The position numbers were made by a program, and so were the translations under genes. Below the pieces are notes generated by a model. That model was not told the DNA's origin. It saw nothing but the letters and a program-made list of their open reading frames with translations, and searched no databases. Shown piece after piece: positions 9,621-18,934 of a DNA stretch of 64,000 nt. Source of the stretch: Kappaphycus alvarezii (lineage: Eukaryota; Rhodophyta; Florideophyceae; Gigartinales; Solieriaceae). The stretch is from positions 124,001 through 188,000 of the forward strand of contig NADL03000545.1 of NCBI GenBank assembly GCA_002205965.3. Direction: 5' to 3'. Position 1 is the first letter of the stretch, and each line of letters begins with the position of its first letter.

Positions 9621-10444
9621 GTGACACGTCAGGTGAAACGTCACCCAGCTGCACAAGGCGAGTCTTTGCGCATGCAGCTCTACACCAGGATCTACGGCGT
9701 GGACTCCCACGCAGTCCTGCGCCACGTCGACTTAAGCCCTAGAAGTATCCTTCTTCGCCTCGATACTCCAACCGAGGTGGGTGCGCTCGGCAGTATCCAA
9801 ACACTCGAGATCCAGGCCCCAGATGGCGGTGAGCGCTGAAGATCAGGTCACGAATCACCCGGATCTGGGCTGAACAATCCCTCGACGGACCCTTACTTTT
9901 CGAGGCATTCATGCTCGAATTTGCTCAGGAAGAAGACACCATAGGTCAGGTGCTGACCGAGCGCATCAATGGACTCCTCGACGCCCAACGCATTTCCGAT
10001 ATGCTCGATGGACTGCTGGTCAACAACGATGATTTGCCCCGGCGTCGCTCAGCCGAGCATCTCCAGGGCTCACTTGAGCGTTTAAAGCTGACCAGCCTCT
10101 TGAATCTCTTCGCCATGGAGCGGCTCTCCGGAGTTTTGAAAGTGAAGGGTAGCGAATGCGCAAGCCGCGAGCGCGCGCTGTTTTTTGACCGAGGGGCGAT
10201 CGTCGATGCGCTCGGCCCTGAGCACAACGCAATGGACGTGATCCGCCACGCGAGTCGCTTACACTGTGGTGAATTTCTTTTTGAGCAGCGCACCATCGAG
10301 CGGCGAGACCGCATTGGCATGAGTATTACCTGTTTGCTGCTTGAGCTTGCTCGCCTCGACGACGAGGCGGCACATCGTTCGAAGCAGGGTCAACCGCCGT
10401 CGAGCGGAGATGAGAGTCGCGCTCGGCGCGCCGGTTTATTCTAG
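9621..10444 (+). CDS. PilZ-like plus DUF4388 (PATAN) protein (one frameshift)
   Basis: About 274 residues. The N-terminal 90 residues (GTG at 9621) resemble a PilZ domain: RQVKR fits the RxxxR c-di-GMP motif and DLSPRS stands where DxSxxG is expected. The frame changes near 9838, after which RITRIWAEQSLDGPLLFEAF completes the barrel. The C-terminal half (about 140-245) has the DUF4388 pattern GSLERLKLTSLLNLFAMERL and LFFDRGAIVDALG, common in Myxococcota in gliding and polarity signalling proteins. It probably links c-di-GMP to protein-protein contacts. The gene lies between lepB and pyrR, 60 bases from pyrR. Confidence 0.7.
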
Positions 10445-10504
10445 GGTTGTCAGTGAGCCATCAGAAGGCTAAACACGAGCGGTTCGCGCACCAGGAGCCT
10501 GCAC

Positions 10505-11046
10505 GTGACCGAAAAAGTGATGGACAGCCGAGCGATCGAAGCTGCCGTCGTTCGTATTCTGGATAAGCTGGTCGAACGCCGCCACGACGCGCCCTTTGCT
10601 GTGGTCGGAATTCGCCGAGGGGGCCAAAGTTTAGCCACGCGTATTGCTCATGGCCTACGAGCGCGCGCTTCGGCGAAGCGGCGACGGGTACGGTGGACAT
10701 CACGCTCTACCGCGACGATGGTTTCGGCCCGAGGGACTTTCCAAGCGTGGGTATTACGGACATCCCCTTTGCCCTCCAAAAACACACGGTGGTCCTGGTC
10801 GACGACGTTCTCTACACCGGTCGTACCGTGCGCGCAGCGATAGACGCGATCTTGGACTATGGCCGTCCGAAGGCGATTCGCCTAGCGGTTCTCGTTGACC
10901 GGGGTTTGCGCGAGCTGCCCATCGGTGCGGATGCCGTCGGCGAGTGCATCGACGCCGCTCAAGATCAGCACGTCGACGTCCACCTCGCGGACACACCCAT
11001 GCCGAACGATTATGTGCGTGTGACCGTCAAGGGGAGGGGCGAGTGA
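10505..11046 (+). CDS. pyrR: PyrR uracil phosphoribosyltransferase / pyr regulator (one frameshift)
   Basis: About 180 residues. [16 protein letters not shown] is the N-terminal PRTase loop and [19 protein letters not shown] the PRPP-binding signature; [10 protein letters not shown] and the C-terminal PNDYVRVTV are PyrR features. PyrR converts uracil to UMP and, in many bacteria, binds pyr mRNA to control attenuation. The frame changes near 10665. Start GTG at 10505 follows an AGGAG. Its stop overlaps the pyrB start (GTGA), so pyrR-pyrB-pyrC-like form one translation-coupled operon. The 60 bases upstream are too short to show a PyrR-dependent attenuator. Confidence 0.9.
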
Positions 11047-11966
11047 TTGCTGGACAACACCTCCTCGGTATCCGAGGTCTCGAGGCCGACGCCATTCATC
11101 ACATTCTCGATACTGCAGAGGGGTTTCGCGAAGTTTCCCGCCGCCGCATCAAGAAAGTACCGACACTGCGGGGCCGCACGATTGTCAACGCTTTTTTCGA
11201 AAATTCCACTCGCACCCGGGTAAGCTTCGAGCTGGCCGCCAAGCGCCTTTCGGCCGACGGGGTCAACGTGTCCGCGAGTGGAACGAGCGTGGCCAAGGGC
11301 GAATCACTGATCGACATGGCCCAGACGCTCGCTGCGATGCAACTCGACGCGGTGGTCATTCGCCATGGCCAAAGCGGCGCGCCGCACTTTCTCGCTCGCC
11401 ACCTCGACGCACGCATCATCAACGCCGGCGATGGTCAGCACGAACACCCCACCCAGGCTTTGCTCGACTTGATGACGATTCGCCGTCACTTTCGCGGTTT
11501 GGACAAGCTCGAGGTCGCCATCGTGGGAGATATTGCGCACAGCAGGGTTGCGCGGTCGAATTTACTGGCACTCCACACGGTAGGAGCTACGGTTCGCGTT
11601 GCTGGGCCCAAAACTCTCGTACCACCAGCGCTGACCGAAGCTTACCATTGCACCGTCTGTGATTCGGTTTCCCAGGCCGTTGAAGGTGCTCATGTGGTGA
11701 TGGCGTTGCGGCTCCAGCGTGAGCGCATGGTTGAAGGGTTGCTCCCGTCGCTGCGGGAGTACGCTCGCGAGTTTGGCATCACGGCCTCAGTGCTTGCCAA
11801 GAGCCGTCCGGAAGCTGTGCTGATGCACCCGGGGCCGATCAACCGAGGGGTCGAGCTCTCTCCCGAGGTGATCGACGGACCGCGCAGTGTGGTTTTAGAT
11901 CAAGTTGAAAATGGAGTCGCTGTTCGAGCGGCGGTACTCTTCCTCATTCTCGGAGGCGATGCGTGA
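11043..11966 (+). CDS. pyrB: aspartate carbamoyltransferase catalytic chain
   Basis: Intact, 307 residues, the normal length. Condenses carbamoyl phosphate with aspartate in de novo pyrimidine synthesis. [20 protein letters not shown] is the carbamoyl-phosphate loop, [15 protein letters not shown] the HPTQ active-site block, and [14 protein letters not shown] the C-terminal loop. Start GTG at 11043 overlaps the pyrR stop; the stop at 11966 overlaps the next start (GTGA). The adjoining dihydroorotase-like gene encodes a protein without metal ligands, the arrangement seen where ATCase needs a pseudo-dihydroorotase to assemble. No pyrI regulatory chain is present. Confidence 0.96.
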   Translation: MIAGQHLLGIRGLEADAIHHILDTAEGFREVSRRRIKKVPTLRGRTIVNAFFENSTRTRVSFELAAKRLSADGVNVSASGTSVAKGESLIDMAQTLAAMQLDAVVIRHGQSGAPHFLARHLDARIINAGDGQHEHPTQALLDLMTIRRHFRGLDKLEVAIVGDIAHSRVARSNLLALHTVGATVRVAGPKTLVPPALTEAYHCTVCDSVSQAVEGAHVVMALRLQRERMVEGLLPSLREYAREFGITASVLAKSRPEAVLMHPGPINRGVELSPEVIDGPRSVVLDQVENGVAVRAAVLFLILGGDA

Positions 11967-13257
11967 GCGCAATGCTGCTTCGAAATGGGCGGCTCCTCGA
12001 TCCGTCAAGTGGCATCGATGGGATGCGCGATGTCCTCGTGGTTGACGGCCGCATTCAAAGAATCGCTGAGGCCAAGAGTATTCAAACCGACCAAGCGAAG
12101 ACGATCGATGCAACGGGTCGCTGGCTCCTCCAGGACTTATCGATCTCAACGCCCGTTTCGGGGAACCCGGTGAAGAGTACAAGGAGGACCTGCAGAGTGG
12201 AGCGGCATCGGCTGCGGCAGGAGGGTTTAGCGAGGTTGGGCTCTCTCCAGCCACGCACCCGGTAATCGATACGGTTGAGGGAGTAGAATTTATCCAACGC
12301 CGCGCTGCCGGGTTGCCGGCAGCGATTCGTGTGCTGGCTGCTTCAACCCGTGGGCTCGAGGGCAAGGCCCTATCCCCGATTGCGGAGATGGCTCGAGCCG
12401 GAGCGGTCGCGGTGAGCGATGGCGGGCATTGGGTTTCAGATAGCAGCGTGATGCGCCGGCTCTTGGAGTATGCGGGTGATTTCGAGGTTCCCGTGTTTAG
12501 CTCGCCACGCGAGCCTTCTCTGTCCCGAGGGGGGCAAATCCATGAGGGGCGGGTGTCGACGGCGCTTGGACTGCGTGGGATCCCGCGCGAGGCCGAGGAG
12601 ATCGCGCTCGCCAGAGACCTCACGTTGGCCAAGGCTAGCGGCGCTCATCTTCATATAAGTGGTTTGTCGACCGAGGGAGGCGTACATCAGCTTCGCGATG
12701 CCAAGGCCAGAGGTATTCGCGTCAGCGCGGATGCTAACATTCTCCATCTTGTGCTCACGCACGAGTCGATGTTCGGTTATCCGGTGGAGTTGAAGATCCT
12801 GCCTCCTCTTCGAGAGAATCGTGATCGCCTAGCTCTAATCGAAGCGCTCAAAGACGGCACGTTGGATGCACTTTCATCGCACCACTGGCCGCAGAGTGTT
12901 ATGGAGAAACACGCCGCCTTTGAGGGAGCGGAGTTTGGGGCTCCAGGTTTACAGACCACTTTGCCCCTAGCGCTCTCTCTCGTGCGCGAACACCAGGTAT
13001 CTGAGCTCGATGTGATCCGGGCCTTGAGCTTGGGTCCGGCACAGGTGCTCGGCTCGGGTTCGGGAACCTTGAGCACGGGATCGCCTGCTAACTTAATTGT
13101 TGTGGATCCAACCGGAAGTTGGGTCTTCGACGAAAGCAAGAACAAATCTAAAAGCTCATCCTCCTTCCAATTCGGCAAGAATCTCGAAGGCCGAGTCCAT
13201 CTGGTGCTTTATGAAGGAGCTGTGATCCTTCATGAGGGCGCTGACGCTGGCGCCTAG
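11963..13257 (+). CDS. dihydroorotase homologue lacking metal ligands (pseudo-dihydroorotase, PyrC'/PyrX-like; one frameshift)
   Basis: About 431 residues of the amidohydrolase superfamily, type I dihydroorotase group. The N-terminal beta domain (LLRNGRLLDPSSG) and the barrel order match PyrC. However, the DxHxH motif reads PGLIDLNARFGEPG, so both metal histidines are Asn and Arg. The HVST site reads ISGLST, the PHH site reads ILH, and the catalytic Asp block TDHAPH reads SHHWPQ. This is the pattern of the inactive dihydroorotases that hold ATCase in dodecamers in Pseudomonas and relatives. The frame changes near 12135, where a C is missing just before the altered DxHxH site. The start GTG overlaps the pyrB stop. 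A separate active pyrC should exist elsewhere. Confidence 0.85.
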
Positions 13258-13303
13258 ATTCTGCGCGAAGGTAGTCGACTAAGCGGTTATCCTGGCACGA
13301 CGT

Positions 13304-13939
13304 ATGTTCCACGGCTACTACGATGACATGGTCCAGTTCGCCTCTGAGGGCGAACTGCAGGCTGAGTTAGCGACGGCGAAGACCGAGTACTTCGAGCGTA
13401 CGGGCGAGATTTTCGAGAGCGACGACGACTTCGAGCGACGTATGGCAAGCTTTCTCGAGTGGTACGTTTTCGATCGCGAGGTCCCAAGTTCCGGTATGAC
13501 CCCAGCCCGTCTATTCATCGAGCAGCGTTCGGGGCGCTTCAGCAATGAAGAGCACACTCGTCTGGAGAGCCTCGCCGCTTCAACACCGTCACTTTTTGAA
13601 TACCGCAAACTCAAAAAAGAACGCCTTTATGTCGTTGATTTATTAGACAATCAAAGTCATATGGTTCACGAGCGTCGTGAGCCGAAGGGACTCGAATCGG
13701 GCGACATCTTAGAAGCCCGTATTGTCCGCTATGACGGTGATTTGCGCTTCAGCGAGGTGTGGGCTGCGCATCCTCGGGAAGCACGCCGAGCGATCCTGAA
13801 AGCGACGAAGAGCTTTAGAAAGACCAAAGTCGGAGACCGCGTCGAACTCGTGCATCGTGTGGCTCGACTGGCGAATCGTTGCCAGCGCTACAAACACGTT
13901 GACCCCAAACAGATCTTCAGCGAGCTCGTCACGTCCTGA
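13304..13939 (+). CDS. conserved-looking hypothetical protein
   Basis: Intact frame of 211 residues, mainly charged and soluble, without signal peptide or membrane helix. An acidic N-terminal third (FERTGEIFESDDDFERRMAS) leads into FLEWYVFDREVPSSGMTP, a segment that resembles the FLEW(Y/F)-F(D/E)R stretch found in some SEC-C-associated proteins, though no zinc motif follows. The C-terminal third is basic. It lies 46 bases after the pyr cluster on the same strand and may be co-transcribed. I do not recognise the family. Confidence 0.6.
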   Translation: MFHGYYDDMVQFASEGELQAELATAKTEYFERTGEIFESDDDFERRMASFLEWYVFDREVPSSGMTPARLFIEQRSGRFSNEEHTRLESLAASTPSLFEYRKLKKERLYVVDLLDNQSHMVHERREPKGLESGDILEARIVRYDGDLRFSEVWAAHPREARRAILKATKSFRKTKVGDRVELVHRVARLANRCQRYKHVDPKQIFSELVTS

Positions 13940-13980
13940 CGTTCCTGGTCTTTCGGGGGTTTAGAGTGATCTCCCGAGCT

Positions 13981-14801
13981 CTACAATGAGAAGCGCTCGC
14001 GCAGAAAATGAGCGACACCGTCCTCGTCGTGGTGGCCGATGACCGAGGTGGCTGCGTTAAGCAGGGGGGATTTAGCGTTGGCTGGGGCGTAGCTCTCGTC
14101 GGCGATCTCGAACATGCTGAGGTCGTTTAGGCTGTCGCCGAAGCAAAGCGTACGCGTTGCTCCGAGTTGCTTTTGCAGAACTTGAATCGCGTTGCCTTTG
14201 CTGGCGTTGACGTGATGAATGTCGATCCAATTAGAGCTCGCGTCCTCCAACGCCGAAGCTGAGTAGGCAACCAGACCGGGTTCGTTGGCGACAAACGCGT
14301 AGACCGCTTCGATCGCGCTCGGAGCACCGAGCGCGCTGACGTTGGTGATACCGGCCTCGGCTGGAAGCTCGGACGCCGGGAGTACCGGAAGCTGCGAGCG
14401 CTCTCTCAAATCTCGCGCCAAAAACGCTTCGATCTCGGTACAAAGCGGTGGGTGGTAGACCGCGTGGCGATGCCCGGGTTCCACCGTGAACATGAAAGGG
14501 GTCAGATCTGAACGAAGCACCGCCTCAACAACGTGCTGAATCTCTGCAAAGCGGAGAAATTGATGATGCGTGTAGTCCTCGGCGGCGGGATCCCAGATCA
14601 CAACGCCGTTTTTATAAGCTTGTGGGTAGCGGAAAAGGTGGCTTTGCAAGACGTCGTGAGATCCGTGCAGCGTCCGGCGGTGGCGATGGTGTAGAGAATG
14701 TTTCGCTCCGAAAGCTTGTCGAGGGTTGCACGGGTAAGCGGTGAGATCACACCCGCAGCGTTCAAGAGCGTACCGTCGAGATCAAAGGCGATAAGATCCA
14801 T
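13981..14801 (-). CDS. HAD-IIB (Cof-type) phosphatase (one frameshift)
   Basis: About 273 residues. Motif I is IAFDLDGTLLNAAGVI with the nucleophile and acid/base aspartates; ISPLTRATLDKLSERNILYTIATAGR is typical of Cof/YidA enzymes. The C2-type cap lies in the middle, and HHVNASKGNAIQVL (motif III lysine) and LCFGDSLNDLSMFE (motif IV) follow. These enzymes remove phosphate from sugar phosphates, nucleotides or cofactors such as FMN or HMP-PP. The frame changes near 14650, between TAGR and the cap. It faces the hypothetical gene at 13304 with a 41-base gap. Confidence 0.85.
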
Positions 14802-15071
14802 AGCGAGTCCAAATTAAGCATGTCGGTCTCTGGAAGATAGGCGCGAGCACGGTTTTGCCGCGACGCCGTTTAGCGACGCGAGGCACGTCAAGTCATCACG
14901 TAGCGCCAGCATGGGTTGGGCGATGTTGGTCGTAGCTCTGGGATCGTCGAGCGCACGCGTTATTGAGGAAATCACCAAGTTCGGCGTGGTGACATCGAGG
15001 CTCAATCCCCCCCGAGAGCCCGGCGGAAGAGCCAGTATACGCGGTGGGGGGCGTGACCAACTCTCGAGAAC
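14802..15071. other. intergenic region between a PilZ gene and the HAD gene
   Basis: 270 bases between the PilZ stop and the HAD start. A minus-strand frame of 63 codons (14814-15005) exists but shows no recognisable motif, no ribosome-binding site and an amino-acid composition that does not convince. I see no terminator or repeat. Confidence 0.4.
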
Positions 15072-15445
15072 TCAAACACCGTCATTTGAGGCGTCGATGA
15101 AGCGAAGGATGCGCTCGCGATCAACATCCGCCATGCGGGTGAAGCGCACAGCTACCCCGTCACAGGCATCGTCGTTATTTTCGCGAACAACCTCGCCGGC
15201 GGCCAGATGATGTCGTCGTCAGAGTCCGCTGGAAGTTGGAGCTCCAAGGCAACGTTTTTCTCGAGGTGCTCGGGTTCGAGAAGTTTGTAGAGGTAGAGAC
15301 CGCTTGATGAAATGTCTTTCACACGGGCAAGATGGGGTTCATCGTCCACGATCTTGTTGATGTAGATATCGAGCTTTGCGCGACGATCCCGATGCGTCAA
15401 AGGCGCGCTCCGGTCTGTTGCTTGGCATCCATCCGAATCGATCAT
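15072..15445 (-). CDS. small PilZ-domain protein (one frameshift)
   Basis: About 124 residues, a stand-alone PilZ domain. KDISSSGLYLY gives the DxSxxG motif of the c-di-GMP site and VALELQLPADSDDDIIWPP the central strands. After a frame change near 15200 the end reads VAVRFTRMADVDRERILRFI, the usual closing helix of PilZ proteins. A clear RxxxR motif is not seen before the DxSxxG (the stretch is HRDRRAKLDI), so binding of c-di-GMP is uncertain. It is divergent from the first M16 gene. A shortened copy lies at 18499-18734 upstream of the second M16 gene. Confidence 0.75.
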
Positions 15446-15646
15446 GGCTTAGTCTCCGCTTTCATGACGAGGCTCAGGCCTCCATCAAGCTTGGTTGGGG
15501 CTCGATCCTAGGCGGTGGGATCGCTCGTCGCAAAAAAGCCGCACTTGCATTGGACGCGGAGTAGAGGGATAGATTTAAAACTGTCGGACGTAGACCTTTT
15601 GTCAAGCTCTATCCTCGGCTTCGAGGACGGCGGAGTGTGGTTCGGT

Positions 15647-18498
15647 ATGATCATCAACGATAAAGCCTATTTATGCGTCGTAGCTCTTGGTTTGAACGTA
15701 CTGAGCAGCTGCGCGAGCCCAAACCAAGCGGGTCCAAGCGGCGATGTCGCCCAGCAGGCTTTGACAGGGAAGGGTTCCGCAGACTCCGATCAGGCCCTGG
15801 ACGTCGAGGGCACCGCCGCAGCGATGCCGGATATCGATCTCGCGCATGAGAGCTTTACGCTCGACAACGGTCTTCGCGTGGTGGTGCATACCGACCGCAA
15901 GGCGCCGGTGGTGGCGGTGTCGGTGTGGTACCACGTCGGCTCCAAAGACGAGGTGAAGGGCAAAACCGGCTTCGCTCATCTTTTTGAACATCTGATGTTC
16001 AACGGCAGCGAAAACTACGACGGCGAGTTTTTTACGCCGCTGGAGGATATCGGAGCGACCGGTTTGAACGGTACGACAAATTCTGATCGCACCAACTACT
16101 TTGAGACCGTGCCCACGCCGGCTTTGGAGCTCGCTCTGTGGCTTGAGTCGGATCGCATGGGCCATCTGCTGGGCGTGGTGACGCAGGAGAAACTCGATAA
16201 CCAACGCGGCGTGGTACAAAACGAAAAGCGCCAGGGCGACAATCAGCCCTTTGGTAAAACCCGGTATCGAGTTCTCGAAGGCGTCTACCCCGAAGGCCAC
16301 CCCTACCGTTGGTCGACCATCGGCTCGATGGACGATTTGAATGCCGCTTCGCTTGAAGATGTCCAAGCGTGGTTTAAACGCTACTACGGCCCCAACAACG
16401 CGGTACTCGTGCTCGCTGGCGATATCGACAAAGCACGCGCCCAAGAGCTTGTTCAGAAGTACTTCGGGGATATTCCTCCGGGCCCGCCGCTTCATCGCCT
16501 CGAGCGTTGGGTGCCGAAGCGCGAAGAAACCGTCCGTGAAACCATGAGCGACCAGGTGGCCAACGCGCGATCGAGCGCCACTGGGCGATCCCTCCAGGAA
16601 CTGATCGAGAAACGTCGATGCTGTCCGTAGTGGCGCGTATTTTGGGCGGTGGCAAAACCAGCCGCCTGTATGAGAGCTTGGTCTACGACGCGCAGGTCGC
16701 TTCTTCGGTTTTTGCAGGTGTTCGGTCGCAAGAGCTCACCTCGATGTTCAGCGTGTCGGTCGATGTGAAACAGGGTGAAGATCCAAGCCGCGTTGAAGCT
16801 CTCTTGGACCAAGCGATGGCGGAGTTTCTTCAGGACGGTCCGACCGCGCGCGAAGTGATCAGCGCGCGATCGGGGTTCAACGCATTTTTGGTCAAGAACT
16901 TGGAGCAGGTTGGGGGTTTTGGTGGCAAGGCTTCAGTGCTCGCCAGTTCCACGCTCTACGGCGGAGACCCTGGGTTTTGGAGGCAAGAGTTGCGTTGGGC
17001 GAACGAAGCCACTCCGGGGGAGCTTAAAGACATCGCGCAGCGCTGGTTGGATTCGGGGTTCTATCAGCTGACGACGACCCCGTTTGGTGAGCCGAAGGCC
17101 CTGGCAAACGGTTCCGAGGAGGTGCGCTCAAAACAGCCTGTGGTCGGGAGCACCCCGGATATTGAATTCCCCGCCGTCCAGAGCCGCCGCTTGGACAACG
17201 GCATCGAGGTCGTCTTGGCGCGGCGCACCGCCGTTCCAAGGTTGCAATCGTGGTAGAATTCGACGCGGGTTATGCGGCGGACCAGGGCGATAAGACCGGT
17301 CTTTCGAGTTTCACCGTCGATATGCTCGACGAAGGCACCCAAAAACGCGACGCCCTCACCATCGCCCAGGACTTGGAGCAGCTTGGGGCGTCGCTTGCTG
17401 GTAGATCCACGCTGGATACCTCGACCGTCTCCGTTTCAACGCTCAAGGCCACCGTGCCGGAGGCGACGACGCTGCTGGCCGAAGTGGTGCGCGAGCCTGC
17501 CTTTGCCGAGTCCGATGTCGAACGGATCCGAAAACAGCGCTTGGAAGCGATCGCCAAGGAGATGGTCCAGCCCAATGCGCTGGCCGTGCGTTTTCTGCCA
17601 CCTTTGATCTACGGTGAGGGCCACCCATACGCCATTCCGTTCACCGGAACAGGAACCGCAGCCACGATTGCGAGCATGGCCAAGGATGACCTCGAGCGCT
17701 TTCATGCGCGTTGGCTTCGCCCGGACAACGCCCGGATCTTCGTCGCCGGCGACACCGATTTCGAAACGATACTGCCGATTCTGAACCAGGCTTTCGGCGA
17801 TTGGCAGGTACCAGAGGAGGCTAAGGGCGAGAAAACCATCCCCGAGGTCTCTCGGAAGGCCAAAGGCGGCCGGGTGGTGATCATCGACCGGCCAGGCAGC
17901 CCTCAAACTTTTCTTCTCGCCGGGCACCTTGCGCGCCGACCAACGCGGAGAACAATTTGGCGATCCAGGCGATGAATAGCGCCATCGGAGGAAAGTTCAC
18001 CGCACGCCTCAACATGAATCTTCGCGAAGACAAGGGCTGGTCGTACGGTACGTTTTCGTTCTTGCCGGACGCCCGAGGTCAACGGCCGTTTATGGTCTTC
18101 GCCCCGGTGCAAACCGACCAGACCGCACCCTCGATGGCCGAGATCCTCCGTGAACTCCGGGCTTTCGTGGGGAAAAAACCCTCACCGACGAAGAGTTTAA
18201 GCGCATCATCAGGAATTCAACTGCGCGTCTCCCCGGGAACTACGAAACCACCGAAGCGGTCCTCGGCGCAATGCTCGAGAATGCCCGCTTTGGTCGTCCA
18301 CACGACTACGTCAATACCTTGAGCGGGCGCTACCGAGCGTTGAAACTCGACGATACACGCCAGGCCGCCCGAGAGGTGATCCGCCCCGACGAGCTTACTT
18401 GGCTTGTGGTGGGCGATCGGACTGCGATCGAAGAGGAGATCAGGAAGCTCGACTTGGGCGAGATCGAGATTCAAACCCTCGAGAGCCCGGCGGGTTAA
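15647..18498 (+). CDS. M16 family zinc metalloprotease lipoprotein, copy 1 (four frameshifts)
   Basis: About 950 residues, two M16 halves in one chain. ATG at 15647 gives a signal peptide ending in the lipobox LSSC, so it is probably an outer-membrane or periplasmic lipoprotein. The N-terminal half has the inverted zinc motif HXXEH in FAHLFEHLMFNGSENY and the downstream glutamate region LDNQRGVVQNEKR. The C-terminal half (from LDNGIEVVLARR) lacks HXXEH, as usual for the structural half. Such pitrilysin-like proteases degrade unfolded or exported peptides. Frames change near 16570, 17240, 17945, and about 18270. The second copy starts 437 bases downstream and the two spans have the same length. 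Confidence 0.88.
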
Positions 18499-18734
18499 TA
18501 TCGACTCAAGGGTATCTTCCGAGGCGTCGATAAGGCACAGGATCCGCTTGCGGTCGACGTCGGTCATGTAAGTGAAGCGAACCAGCCGCGCCATTATAAG
18601 CATCGTCACCATGCTTGCGGGCGATTTCGTGGCGGCGCCCAAATAACGTCGTCGCTGAAGTCTGTCGGAAGTTGGAGTCCTAAGGCGATGTTTTTCGCCC
18701 GGGAGTCTTTCTGAGGACTCTCGAGCTCGATCAT
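18499..18734 (-). pseudogene. truncated PilZ copy between the two M16 genes
   Basis: On the minus strand the pieces KNIALGLQLPTDFSDDVIWA and, in another frame, RFTYMTDVDRKRILCLIDAS match KNVALELQLPADSDDDIIWP and RFTRMADVDRERILRFIDAS of the PilZ gene at 15072-15445. The first half, including the DxSxxG motif, is missing: MIELESPQKDS is followed directly by the later strand. Two frame changes are present. It sits in the same relative place (upstream, divergent) to M16 copy 2 as the intact PilZ does to copy 1, so it is most likely a decayed by-product of a tandem duplication. Confidence 0.7.
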
Positions 18735-18739
18735 CACGA

Positions 18740-18934
18740 CTATCCTCCATACTCGACGTCAAACCCGATCGTGAGCCGCTCAATCCGACGCGGTAAAAAA
18801 CTCGTAATCCTTCATCCTATTTTTCTCTCCACACTGGCGCACAGGATTTGGCGTGACTATACAGAATTAACCACATTATTATGTCTTAATGTGTCTGGTT
18901 TTAGATTTACGCTGAAAAAAGAGGATTGATACAG
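18740..18934 (+). promoter_or_regulatory. AT-rich leader of M16 copy 2
   Basis: The bases 18840-18915 are much richer in A and T than the neighbouring genes and probably hold the promoter. No confident -35/-10 pair can be named. GAGGAT at 18921-18926 is a good ribosome-binding site and selects the ATG at 18935 over the TTG at 18926. Confidence 0.4.

Noticed and set aside
10445..10504. PyrR-dependent attenuator before pyrR
   Set aside because: Only 60 bases, with no terminator/antiterminator pair visible.
15671..16495. minus-strand frame inside M16 copy 1
   Set aside because: Antisense shadow of a catalytic domain with intact HXXEH.
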